DNA from: Gonapodya sp. JEL0774
Taxonomy: Eukaryota > Monoblepharomycota > Monoblepharidomycetes > Monoblepharidales > Gonapodyaceae
NCBI GenBank assembly: GCA_027604505.1
Contig: JADIIX010000042.1
Coordinates: 1 to 64,000 of the forward strand
Direction of reading: 5' to 3'
DNA length: 64,000 nucleotides
Part shown: positions 1 through 10,500 of the stretch, one piece after another
Layout: each line of letters starts with the position of its first letter
How positions within the stretch are numbered: position 1 is the stretch's first letter
The notes under the pieces: generated by a model
What the model was told of the DNA's origin: nothing
Database searches by the model: none
What the model saw: only the letters and a program-made list of their open reading frames with translations
Program-made: the position numbers and the translations under genes

Positions 1-23
1 GGGACGACAGTCGTTGTGCTCGT

Positions 24-61
24 GGAGTCACGTGACTCCGGCTAAACTCCCGCTTTTAGCC
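24..61. repeat. 16-bp perfect palindrome followed by a hairpin
   Basis: GGAGTCACGTGACTCC (24-39) equals its own reverse complement and is centred on a CACGTG E-box core. It is followed at once by GGCTAAA (40-46) and TTTAGCC (55-61), a 7-bp stem with an 8-nt loop. GACGAC (3-8) and GTCGTC (62-67) flank the pair. It could be a binding site for a dimeric bHLH or bZIP factor or the end of a small fold-back element. Only the symmetry is seen; the function is a guess. Confidence 0.5.
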
Positions 62-187
62 GTCGTCTCACAACACTAGGTAGCAGCTGAGAACGTAGCG
101 ATACCAATCAAACCTAAGGAAAACTCTACCACTCACTATCAACACATCTTGGTCGCCGCTGCGCCACAACCCTTACCCTCAGACTAA

Positions 188-450
188 CTAATCTAACCGA
201 CTTAGCGATAAGCTACCATATGTCACATGGAGACATCCGCTCGAGTCCATATCATTCAGTCGTGTTTCCAGCATTGACAATCCCTTGGATGTCTCGGTGA
301 CACGAATCTTGCCCATAGAATCCCAAAACCGAATTTTGCAATCGATCTTCTGAAAATTCCAGCGAAGTGTGGACCATATGCACCAATAAATGGAACAACA
401 CAATTGCCAGTAAGTAGCTGGTTATGTTGCACTGCTTCTTCTAAAGATTT
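188..450 (-). pseudogene. STRAP-like WD40 gene fragment (relic)
   Basis: On the minus strand a short open stretch after a TTTTCAG acceptor reads like one blade of a WD40 propeller (KIRFWDSMGK, then LHVTYG near the end). The order 'IRFWD ... MLE ... ITYG-like' recalls STRAP/UNRIP, a WD40 protein of the SMN complex and TGF-beta pathway. Just upstream the bases encode NQLLTG, again STRAP-like, but no frame joins the two pieces. The reading frame stops within the blade and nothing WD40-like follows to the window edge. It is probably a decayed partial copy. A real gene with unusual splicing, or simple chance, cannot be excluded. Confidence 0.3.
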
Positions 451-711
451 CCCACTTAGTTCATTGGAAGTTCAGAATTTGAAATGGGGGAGAGAATAGT
501 CCAATGGAGTGTCAATGGGAAGAGGAGCGCCGATGACACGCTGGTGCACCAAGCTGATTCCACCACGCACAAATGAATTCTACATAGTCCACTTAATTAC
601 GAATCGATTCGAAAAAGTTATTTTCACTTTGTTTTACCGTGGGAGCTTCCAGTTCTGCCGGTTGTTCAGCCAACCCTCCATCGAACCCAACAAGGTCGTT
701 CAACCACGGAC

Positions 712-3038
712 ATGTCAGGACTGGGCCAGGATGATTTTCGCCGCATGATGGCGACGCCGCGCGTGGCAGACTCACAATCGTCGTCTACCACGAGGGCATT
801 CGGCATGTATGTTTTGAGACGCACAAATGTTCGGGAATGACTTGATTTGGCGTCTGCGAACCTGATTCTCTCATTTTTCTCAACTGAAAAATCACTTAAT
901 CCGGATGAAATCCACTCAGGAAAACCCCCAGGCCAGGTGGGGTGTCGGAATTGTCACGCAAGGCGGGTGGGGTGGGACGGAGTGGGGGTATGCGGGACTC
1001 GGAGGGAAGAGTAGCAGGTGGCAAAGACTCTTTTGAGTTCAAGAAACCAGAACCGAAGAAGAAAAAGTGAGTTGTGCTGGAGCTCTTCTTCTTTGGTGTG
1101 TTCACTGAACTTCATCGCGTCAATGCGGTACTGATTGAATCCATCGCAATCAAACTGTCTGTCATTGGGGCACAAAGACTCTTCAAGAAGAAGAAGGGTG
1201 GCTCCGATGACGATGATGAAGACTCGAAATCCTCCTCTAAAGGATCGTACCGGGACCGCGCCGCCGAGCGTCGTCTGGGTAACAACCCTGACTACGAGGA
1301 GTCCGAACGCATCCTCGAAGTTCTCGGCTCGGGAACTCCACGTCAGGCCGGTGCTCACACCCCTCTGGTCTCTGGAACCCCCCGTCTCGCCCCGCCTGAC
1401 CTCTCAAAACCCGCATCCTCCTTCATCCTCCCCACCGCCCCTACCGACGATGTCTCCTCTGGAACTGCCTCCGAGAAGACCACGACTCTCTCCGACGACA
1501 TGACCCAGTACCTTGGGGGCTCCATCACCCACACCCACCTCGTCCGGGGTCTGGACCGCACACTGCTCACCCGCATTCGCAGTGACATCGAGGCAGAAGA
1601 TCTGGCCGAGCGGGATCGCCGGGACGCTGAGGAGTGGGAACGGCGCCAAAAAGAAGAGTCCTCCGCAACCTTCCACTCGGCCTCGGCACGCTCCATCCAC
1701 GACCTTGCCGTCCTTGCCCCACGCCGGACGCCTCCTGAGTTCAACGACATGTTTGTCCGGTCGCGCATGGCGTTCCAGTGGGACCTCGGGTTCGCAACAG
1801 GTGCAAACGGCCTTGGCGTGCCTGACCCGGCGGACTACCTCGGCTCCCCCGACTTGCCCACCACGATCGTCCGGTCAAAGCAAGAGCCGACTGTTCAGGC
1901 CGCGCTGGCGCAGCTTGCGGACCGGAGTGAGCGGATGGTGGTCGACAAGGTGTGTTTGGCCATAAGGCAAGCCAGGGTGGCGCGCGGTGAGAGGGTGGAC
2001 GGGATGGACGAGGAGGAGAAACGAAGACTAAGGAAACAAGAGAAGGAGCGCAAGAAGAAAGAACGCGAGAAGATGGTGCGGGATACGGTGGCGCAGGGTG
2101 GGGGCCTCGGGGTACTCCTACCGTCGGCGGTGTCGTCCAACACCCACCACAGTAAAGCCTCGCTCGCAAATGCACCCGCGTCTGTCACCCTCGTGGTTGG
2201 AAACCCTGACGACGACATATTTGCTGACGCTCCGAGCGAGTATGTCCTCGAAGTCGACCCGGAGCGCAAGGCTCGAGCCGAGACGGAGGTACGGGATGAA
2301 GACGCCGACGACTCTCGCATGGACGTGGACGGGGATAATGGCGGTCGCAAACCGGCCGTAGCCGTCCCCGCCGTGCTGGGCAACCTGTTTGGCGCCAAGG
2401 ACGTTTCCCCCAATGATGGCGTACCTGGTGCCGAAGCTTCTGGGTCGACGCACGATCGGATCGCTCGTTTGGTGCGTGCGGCGGGCGGGCGGATGGACGG
2501 TGATCTGGGCAGCGAGATGGTGGGGGGATCGTTTGATCGCGGAGACGGTGACGGTGGGAAGTCCACGGGCGGAAAGTCACTTTTGGAAGATCTGCTGGAG
2601 GAGGAAGAAGCAGAGAAAATGAAGATCAAGGAGGAAAAGGAACGGACGATGGGGCGAAAGGGGAAGCGTGGCGGTGGACGGGGTGCGGGTGTGAATCCTC
2701 TGGACAGACCCTCGGCCCTGGTCGGCGGTGGGTACGGCGAAGAAGGTGGATTCGACGGGTATGGCTCCTCGGATGAAGAAAGTAGTGTTGCAGCGGACAA
2801 GAAGAAGAAGGGCGGTAGAGCCGGTGAGATGGCTGAGCGAGCCGAGGAGGCCATGAAACGGAACCGAGACAAGCAGAGGGCGGAGATTGAGGTACAGAGG
2901 ATCGGGATGATGATGGATGCAAAGGCAAAAGGGGGTGATGCAGAGGCTTTCCAGGTGGTCACGGCCGGCAACAGGAAGAGGGAGAACGATGCGGCTTTGT
3001 TTGGGGAGTGGGACGGTGGCAAAAAGCAAAGAAAGTGA
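712..3038 (+). CDS. IK: RED/IK-like spliceosomal protein
   Basis: Three exons (712-806, 920-1066, 1178-3038) give 700 residues. The protein is recognised as RED (IK; plant SMU2), which pairs with SMU1 in the spliceosomal B complex and acts in the nucleus on pre-mRNA splicing. Visible family signatures are an N-terminal DDFRRMMATPR segment, YRDRAAERR followed by NPDYEE (about residues 102-120), and the THTHLVRGLD block with LPTTIVRSK further on. The C-terminal half is charged, rich in Lys, Glu and Gly, and probably disordered; the usual RED/RER dipeptide repeats are not obvious. Exon 1 starts at the first ATG that gives the conserved N-terminus, and both introns are about 112 nt with GT-AG ends. 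Long open frames on the opposite strand across 1.9-3.0 kb are a codon-bias shadow. Confidence 0.9.
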
Positions 3039-3148
3039 CACGAGTTGATGATTTGAAGATGGGGACTTTAAGAATTTTGCTTTGCATGGCATGTAAATAT
3101 AGCAGGATCTAAGAGATCGACATGCGACTTCGTGCGACTTTGGTAAAC

Positions 3149-3330
3149 AGTGCTGTGAAGTAATGAAATCCACACACGACATTCTGCAAAGATTCCAGAC
3201 TTCACATACGTGAGCTCAACGCATCTGCACACATTGTGAAAGTTGCAGACATCAAGATCCACTGGAAGTTATTGGCGTTCCTCCTGGCTCCGCTTCCCAT
3301 CTTGCTTGCCAAACCTGACAACACGTCGCG
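3149..3330. repeat. 182-bp dispersed direct repeat, copy 1
   Basis: This copy lies about 110 bp after the RED stop codon. It matches the copy at 6051-6232 over the whole 182 bp with about 11 substitutions and no gaps (about 94 percent by eye). Both copies contain an open stretch beginning MKVADIKIHWK, but that frame diverges at the repeat edge, so a conserved peptide is unlikely. No terminal inverted repeats or target-site duplication are seen. Confidence 0.9.
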
Positions 3331-4797
3331 TCGCGTGCCTGTGAAAGAATTTTTAAGTTACATCAGGCTACCTTTGAGAGATTCAGGCCTATTCCATCAA
3401 CGTAAACTTTGTATGCCAGAAGAATCAGTCAACAGGTATAGTACGAATAGAGAACAAAACAGAGCGTTCAAATCCGTTTTCTTGAGTTTGTATGAGTGAT
3501 GTCATCGTGCACCTGTCCCCCGATAGTGGATCACGTTCGTGGCCTCAGGGATCAAGCTCTCCCCGAAAACTGCAGCTCTTATGATATATAACCAGTCCTT
3601 CGCTAACATCAAAGTGATTTGAGATCCTTCAGCTACAGGAGCGTGCCCGCCTCAAAATTCTACTGTTCCTTCATACCGTGGAAGCAGAGGGCTTGGGCCT
3701 CGTGGGCATCTTGGGGACCACGCCCCTAGTTGAGTCTATTGTTCTCACATCACTCAGGGCAGAGAGGAAACGTAAGTCTATTTTCAACCGTTTGTCTACT
3801 CCTGTACAGCACGTCCTCATTCATCTACCGTTACAATTACTTACCGAATGCAGCGTCGTGCTCAGCCGGTGTCGTGGTATTAACACATCCAAGGGCCTCA
3901 TTACCAGGCCCACGCGTCCTAATGTGTGTACAGCCGCTAGTTATTTCAATACACATCACTACCACCGCTTCTTCAGTTCCACTCCGTCCTACATCTCCAG
4001 TGTCAGCCCCACTACACCAGCTCAATCAATACCCCACCAACCGGCACTGACCCCGCCACCGATCTCAAATGCGGCACCCAGTGGACTCCAGGCAAGCGGC
4101 TGTGAAGAAAGGCAAGGAAGATGGGGCAGGCCGCACTGGTGCAGGAAGACATCGAGCGGATGGACTCGTTCCGGGAGAGACTGCCACGACTCCAATATCC
4201 TTCCCACAGCGCAGGCACACATCCACAGCAAGGCCGAAAGTATGAATCGTTCACTAGCGATATACATAAGAGAGCACGAAGATCAAATAAATCATCAAGT
4301 TGAAATGTGAAGTAGAGTGCAAAATCACCGTGTAATTTTTCGAGCCCTGCCGAAAACAGAAGTGTCTTATCGAAAAAACAAAATGAACAAATCAACGTGT
4401 AATTTTTCGAGCCCTGCTCAAAATATGCGTCTCTTATCCAACAAACAAAGCGAACAGCAGATGTAGTTTCAAATCACAGCACGTGCACGGTTTCAAATTG
4501 AGTGCACATCTGACATCAGTCAATCTATTTCAAAGGATTTGAGTGGTTGAGAGAAAGGCCAAAGTGCACAATTGTCCGTGCTTGTATACAACATGGAAGC
4601 CTTCGCTGCTTTCTGTGCAAAAAAATGGTCAAACCGAAATGATCGGGATTGGTTGCGCTTCGCGGAGCAAGATATTTGTTGGTGAAATAGGAGCAGGAAT
4701 CGCAAGACATATGATGTCTGCAGGGTCACGACTGACGATCGGATGTGGCACAAATGATCCTTGTTTAAGACCTCCTTGCTTCTACGTAATGTCTTTC
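3331..4797. other. intergenic region without a convincing gene
   Basis: About 1.5 kb of AT-richer DNA. Scattered open frames on both strands have no recognisable domain, no consistent splice signals and skewed composition. The only structured part is the 67-bp tandem duplication listed separately. Confidence 0.5.
4329..4462. repeat. 67-bp tandem duplication
   Basis: Two adjoining 67-bp units both begin CGTGTAATTTTTCGAGCCCT and share a 'CTTATC ... ACAAACAAA'-like tail, with scattered substitutions. A more decayed relative seems to lie near 5790-5870 (ACAAACAAA ... TTTGCTGAAAATCCATGTCTC). It has no coding potential. Confidence 0.7.
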
Positions 4798-5696
4798 TTA
4801 TTCTATGAATGTGAGTCCTGCTTCATCAGTCATTGTCGCCGCCCTAACTTTAACTTTGCACCCAAGCCTCCTCTCTCGCCACAACCGCGCATATCGAACT
4901 GCTTGCTGTTCCACTTCCTTTCTCTTTTTGTTTCTTGCTGTCCGTGCCGTCTTTCCGTTTCCTCCGACCCCCACTGTTCCGCCACCAAGGACAACCTTTA
5001 TCTCTATAACAATGTGGATCCCGCGGTGCTCCACAACAAGATCGCCCACGCCAAGATGTGGAAGGCCTTGAACGACCTGCCACTCTTCTGCGACAACATG
5101 GCAGTCCTTCACGGAAGCCAGACAGTCCTTCAAATACTGCTTGAGCTCCAACTCGGTTGCTACTTTGACGGGTGGAACATCGATTTCTTCACCTGCGTCT
5201 TCCTCGATATCAACATAAGCAGATGCTGTTGGGGGGCGTCCGGGTGGAGAAGGCCTGTCTCTCCCTTGACTCTGTGTGGAGCTCCCTGTTCCGAGATACG
5301 ACGCAGCAGCACCGGCAAGGAGAAGACCGCCCGCAAATAGGCCCAACGCTTTCTGCCATATGATATTCCTCTTTTCAGATTGTTCAGAAGATGGTGGACT
5401 CGCGAACGGAACTCACCCAGGGGTTTGTTTGTGGCTCCTCAGGCTCGCTGTCGTCGCTTCTGTGGGATTGAGCCATAGAGGGAGTGGGCAATTCGCTTTG
5501 AGAAAGAGAAGCCTTCTTTTTGGTGCCTTTTGCAGCCGTTTCGTCGTTTCGCTTATGTGACGGTGGCGCTGCACTCTTACGCCAAATTCGTGGGAGAAAA
5601 AGACAAAACGGTCAAAAGCTGAACCCCGACGTCAATCCCAGCTTCGGTGGTTCTGGAGCTTTCCCAGACAACGTTTGCAGATGCACCTGCCATCAT
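4798..5696 (-). CDS. membrane-anchored PD-(D/E)XK nuclease-like protein
   Basis: Three exons (5696-5687, 5568-5417, 5370-4798) give about 244 residues. The first exon is tiny and its choice is tentative. The product has a polar N-terminus of about 55 residues, one hydrophobic segment (LGLFAGGLLLAGAAASYLG, about residues 62-80), and a C-terminal domain. That domain contains GVGDLVVE, then VIEIK, then a lysine-rich stretch and EQQAVRYARLW. This is the order of motifs in the PD-(D/E)XK nuclease fold: catalytic Asp, E-x-K, then a helix with Q-x(3)-Y. A membrane-tethered nuclease-like domain facing the cytosol or an organelle matrix is inferred. It may be catalytically active, since D, E and K are all present. 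No symbol is assigned. It is divergent from TBCA, with about 600 bp between them. Confidence 0.55.
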
Positions 5697-5967
5697 TAGA
5701 TGCCAATACGTGTGCTGGATTTACCTCGGGATCTGCATGAAGTACTATCAAGTGTTATCAATGTGCAACTGGACGAAGGTTAGTTCTATAGTGTTCAACG
5801 AACAAACAAACATGAACAAAACACCAGACTATACGTCCACGCTTTGCTGAAAATCCATGTCTCTTATATTTTGACCTCATATTGACCATCTATCGATGTT
5901 GCACCTTCATACAATTTGCAAGACTCTCATCTCTCTCGTATAACATCAATTGGGACACACCGGACTT

Positions 5968-5990
5968 CAATATTGATTCGATCAATATTG
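5968..5990. repeat. 10-bp inverted repeat in the nuclease-TBCA intergenic region
   Basis: CAATATTGAT and ATCAATATTG are perfect inverted arms with a 3-nt spacer (TCG). The element sits between two divergently oriented genes, about 300 bp before the TBCA start. It could be an operator-like site or chance in AT-rich DNA. Confidence 0.4.
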
Positions 5991-6050
5991 CACTTTTCAT
6001 CCAATTTGTATGACATCACGTGTCAAAACTGTACTTACTTCAAATCCACA

Positions 6051-6232
6051 AGTGCTGTGAAGTAGTGAAGGCCACACGCAACATTCTTCGAAGATTCCAG
6101 ACTTCACATACGTGAGCCCAACGCATCTGCATACATTGTGAAAGTTGCAGACATCAAGATCCACTGGAAGTTATTGGCGTTCCTCCTGGCTCCGCTTCCC
6201 ATCTGGCTTGCCAAACCTGACGACACGTCGCG
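6051..6232. repeat. 182-bp dispersed direct repeat, copy 2
   Basis: This is the partner of the copy at 3149-3330. It ends 58 bp before the TBCA start codon, so it covers the likely promoter of that gene. The copy behind RED could therefore be a duplicated TBCA promoter segment. That is an inference from position only. Confidence 0.9.
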
Positions 6233-6290
6233 CGACTCTGGGTTTTACGGAACGGAATCCTCACGTACACTTCGTTCAATCCACAACTCT

Positions 6291-7351
6291 ATGTCGATTC
6301 GCGATCTCAAGATTAAAACTGGGGTACTCAAGCGGTGAGATATATCTGATTTGCGTTCACGGGTAGGGCGCTAACGATTGCATTCACCAACGGATAACCC
6401 TCACCTTTCGACCTCATTTGACTTTGTCTCTCATGTTCCCTCCTTTCTGTCTCGCAGTCTGTCTAAGGAGCTTGAGTCATACCACAAGGAGCACGAGCAG
6501 CAGCGCTCCAGGGTTGACAAAATGGTGCAGGAGGGAAAGGATGAACATGACGTAAGGAAGCAGGTAAATTTTCTGAGTTTAGGTCGTTGAAGACGAATGC
6601 TTGGTCTTGGTGCTTGAGCACGCAGATTTGGTGTGCCGACCGTATTGGCTTTGGAGAATCGCTGCCATTACTTTCCGCCCGAGCACAACTCATCTTGAGT
6701 TGGTGGCTGAGTTGTTGTCAAGCTTGAGCTTGGTGGTGCCCCGGAGCGTGAGAGCGGGGAGGCGGATGTAGATAAGGACAACTCCTCGTGCATCCTTGCG
6801 CAGATTCAGATTCTTCAATTACAAATTGAAGTCATGGTGGCGGGCAGCAATTCTATTCTTATTTGCGTGACTTCACTGTTCAAATACCCCTTATGCCACC
6901 GGTGCTGTGCGATCTCGGTGCGTTGACAGCGGGAAGTATTGGAGGAGACGACGAACATGATTCCTGACTGCAAAAAACGACTGGCGGCGGCACATACGGA
7001 GCTGGAACAATTGGTTGCCGTATTAGTTGTGAGTAATGACAAGTAGCTCGAAGTTTGATTCCCGCACGTGACTTTGTGTGTCTTCATGTACCTCTCCCAC
7101 TATTCCATCCTTTCTGGACATACTCTTCCACTTGACCCTCTCATTTTTCATTCATGACTAACTGGCCCGTCTTTCCATGTCTCTCATTACCGTCTCAAAC
7201 ATTTCTGGTGAATGTAATGGATTCGTGATGCTGCTTTGTGTCAAAACTTTGCCTGTTCTTTCTTTTCTACCAGAAATCCAACCCAGCGGTAGAGGCGGGG
7301 GAAGAAGTGGTAGCTGCTCGAGCGGTACTCTCTGAAGTAGTCGTTCAATGA
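6291..7351 (+). CDS. TBCA: tubulin-binding cofactor A
   Basis: Four exons (6291-6334, 6458-6563, 6930-7028, 7274-7351) give 108 residues, the usual length of TBCA. This cytosolic three-helix-bundle chaperone holds beta-tubulin in the tubulin-folding pathway. Recognisable blocks are LKIKTGVLKR at the N-terminus, the Glu/Lys-rich helix with KMVQEGKDE, and NMIPDCKKRL followed by AAAHTELEQL. All exon joins keep frame. Introns 1, 2 and 3 are about 123, 366 and 245 nt, much longer than the local norm. Intron 2 shows no coding sequence. VPS51 follows on the same strand after about 220 bp. Confidence 0.93.
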
Positions 7352-7572
7352 GATTTTGATGCTTTGGAGCGAATACCGGTTTGACAACAATACCATTGCA
7401 TTTCTGATCTGTTCTTAAAATGTAGAATAAATGCAACACTAGCTGTAAACGCGAATTATTGCTACAAGTGAGATGTGGTGGTCGCTTGGTGACTTCGAGT
7501 GAATACCTGTTGATTGGTGCTCATTCTTAGCAGAAAACCCGTTCTCCCCTCCTCCCGTTCTTCGGGCGCCGC

Positions 7573-10500
7573 ATGTCCACTCCTTCCCTTCCTCCCTCTG
7601 GGCCAGACCGAATCGACGATCCATCTTTGCTGGGACCCCGTAGGAGAACCCGTGGACTTCTCTCCGCATACTACGGCATTCAGTCCACTAGCGCCGATGG
7701 AGTTTCATCTATAGCGCCTACGAGTGGATCTGATGCAGGTCATGCTTCGAATTCGGAGCCAACGGCGCTGGACGTCGAAGCTGGTAAACATGCGCCGAGG
7801 ACTACTCGGCAAGGCGTGAACAAGGCAATGACGGACGAAGGGCGCGATAAAATGAAAGAACAGAGAGAAAACTCCGGCAGAGGAGGTGATGCAAGTCGGC
7901 AGCGAGCTGGGATGGTTCCGGCGGTGGTTACTGGACTGCCTCCTCCAACGAGGGAGGGGAGGGTGGCCTCTGTCAGTAGTGGAGCCCCACAAACTCAACA
8001 ACTAGAGAAAGAAAAGCGAAGGAAGAAGGCAGACGCCGCAGACATCAGTGAGTTGTGGAAGAACCTGGCAGCGAACACAGAGATGCACGGCAAGACTTGA
8101 TGTTCATCGCGGGAGGAAGCAAATTTACATCACTGGTGACAATCCCAAGAAGAGTACTGCTTATCACCGCTTCCGTGGTGCGCTTGCTGGATACCTCTGT
8201 TATCACGCAGGGGAAGAAAGTCCGAATAGTCCTCCCTACTCGCGAGGGTATCGTAGTGCTCGAGAGCGTTATGGATCTTGACTGAATGGTATGAAGGGGC
8301 ATTTTTCATGGCCGTTACGCTTAATTCATCCGTCAGTGAAGATGTGAACTCTCGGATTTTATTGGTCCTCCTCTTCTGGTTGACACTGACTGCACCTTTC
8401 ACCGTTCCAGACTCACCTTCTTTCGACCCCGACCGATACGTGAACAAAATGCAATCGGAAGCTGGAGTCGTGGAGCTCATCGCGCGTGACAACGGGCTTA
8501 TTCATGGTACGTACTTTGTTTGCGTCCGTGAATGAGCCGGTTTCGCAAGTGGAATTGGGAATTGCAGTAAGGAGCGGAGCCTTTCTGGCTTTTCACATGC
8601 ACAACAACTGGCCGGAGATCAAATGTGGCTGCCGGAACACGTCAGAGCGATAACCCTATCCCCCACATCACGTGTTGTGCACATTCTCACAGAGGACGTG
8701 CCTCCTGTACTTCTCGTACTTTTTTGTACCTCATCCCTGTCCCTCATACAGCCATCACTGCTCTTGACGGAGAAATGAAGACTTTGGTATATGAAAACTA
8801 TTCAAAGTTCATCACAGCAACGGAAACCATCGGCAAGGTGTGTCTTCGAGCATTACAACAGGAGCACAGGAGGAGAAAGCAAGAAGCTCTCCATCCAAGA
8901 AGATACCAACAGAAGTACCTTACGTTGACACTCTCCTTCTCTGCTCTGTTTGCCAGATGGAATCGTCCCTCCCATCCGCGCGACAATCACTGGACGAACT
9001 GACACAGTCCGTAGATGCCGTTAGCTCCCAGGTGCTAGGTGTGAGTGCGGCGATGGCGGAGAAGAGAGCGAAGATTCAGAAGTTGGGGGGTGTTGTGGGA
9101 GTGTTGCAGAAGGTAAGGATCGCACGCTCAAAGCGACGGAAGTCTTGAAGTGCATTAGAGATCGGAGAGCTTTATGAGACCTCCACAACGTACTTTCCAT
9201 GGCTGGTTTGGTACAGTACTCGAGTCTTCCTCCTTCGCTAAGGATAGTCTTTGCTCCTGGCGCAGCTCCAATTCTTGTTCGACCTTCCACCTCGACTCCA
9301 CCATTTCCTTGGGTCAGCAAACTTCTCTCAAGCAGTACGCTCTTACGCTCGGACCTCCCGACTCTTGAGACGATATGCCCACCTTGCCGCGTTCCGTCGT
9401 GTTGCGGATGAATGCGAGCAGGTCATGAAGGAAATAGAGAAAGGGGTGGAAATGAAGATGAGATCGGAAAAGGTTGGTGGGTGGCTGACTTTGCATTGAC
9501 TCATGAAAATCTTCCTAACTCATCACTCTCCCTTAGTCGTCCATCGCAGAAGTCACTGAGATGACGGAACTCCTCATCGGCCTTGGGCGGAATCCGAAAG
9601 AACTGTCAAAGGAGTACCTGAAGTGGTGAGCGCCGCTACTCTCACGGTCCATTTCCGTAAATTGGAAAGTAACAGTGTCTACAACTGCCACCTTAGTGTG
9701 ACCATGCAGCTGGTTAAATTGAGAGCATCTGCGGAATCTGAGATTTCCAAGCTGGAAGTGGAGATCACTGAAGTGGAGCAGAGACGGGCATCCACGCCAG
9801 GAGCAGTGGGATTGTCTGGTGACAACTCTTTATCTCCCTCAAATCTGGAGACTCTAACCCCTCCGCGGAGTCCATACCATTTGCCGACCATTCAATCTGG
9901 GAATCCTCTCGATCTTCGTCCTTTACCTGCGACCCGTGGACAGATTTCCAGTGAGACAGACGCCGAAACAACATTCTCACCCATGAATCCTTCTTCGGCT
10001 CCAGATCCTCCTCCCAAACCCGTCGATCCTCTAGTCATTGCAGCTGATCGCAAAGTCGACATATTGAATGAAACATACCTCTCTGCTTTCGCACTATTCG
10101 TTGAGTCTTATGATGCAATGTTCTTATCTGGTGCCTCAATAGCATCTGCCTCCCCAACGAGTGCGCAGGCACTTCGAGAAGGGGGGTTACGACCAGGCAT
10201 GCGCTCTCGTGCAGCAACCAGAGCCCAATCTTCGCCTAGAATGTTGGCAGCTGTGGGTGCATCGAATGCGTCGCTTATAAATTCTGGTCCTGGAGGTGAT
10301 AAGGACCGAGGAACTGAGGTTGCCGGGCGATTTGTGGCCAAAATGACGACTGAAGAGGTTGCAGAGTGCAAGTGGGGACTGGAAGCTGCTCTGGGAGAAA
10401 TGGAACGAGGATATTTGGATGTCGTGGAGACGATGGTGGGAGTTAGTATGGTGAGTTGAGTTCTACTTTGTTAATTCGTGTATAGGGCCCATGAACTCAG

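Noticed and set aside
1895-3022. Long minus-strand open frame (about 375 codons) opposite the RED gene
   Set aside because: It is the mirror of a biased plus-strand coding sequence, is rich in Ser, Pro and Arg, has no domain, and RED is clearly the real gene.
3678-4310. Plus-strand frame of about 210 codons
   Set aside because: Low-complexity, no similarity, no splice-supported neighbours, and composition unlike the confirmed genes.
3236-6338. Conserved small peptide starting MKVADIKIHWK in both copies of the 182-bp repeat
   Set aside because: The two frames share only the repeated DNA and diverge immediately after it. Several substitutions between copies are spread without regard to codon position, so no selected peptide is indicated.
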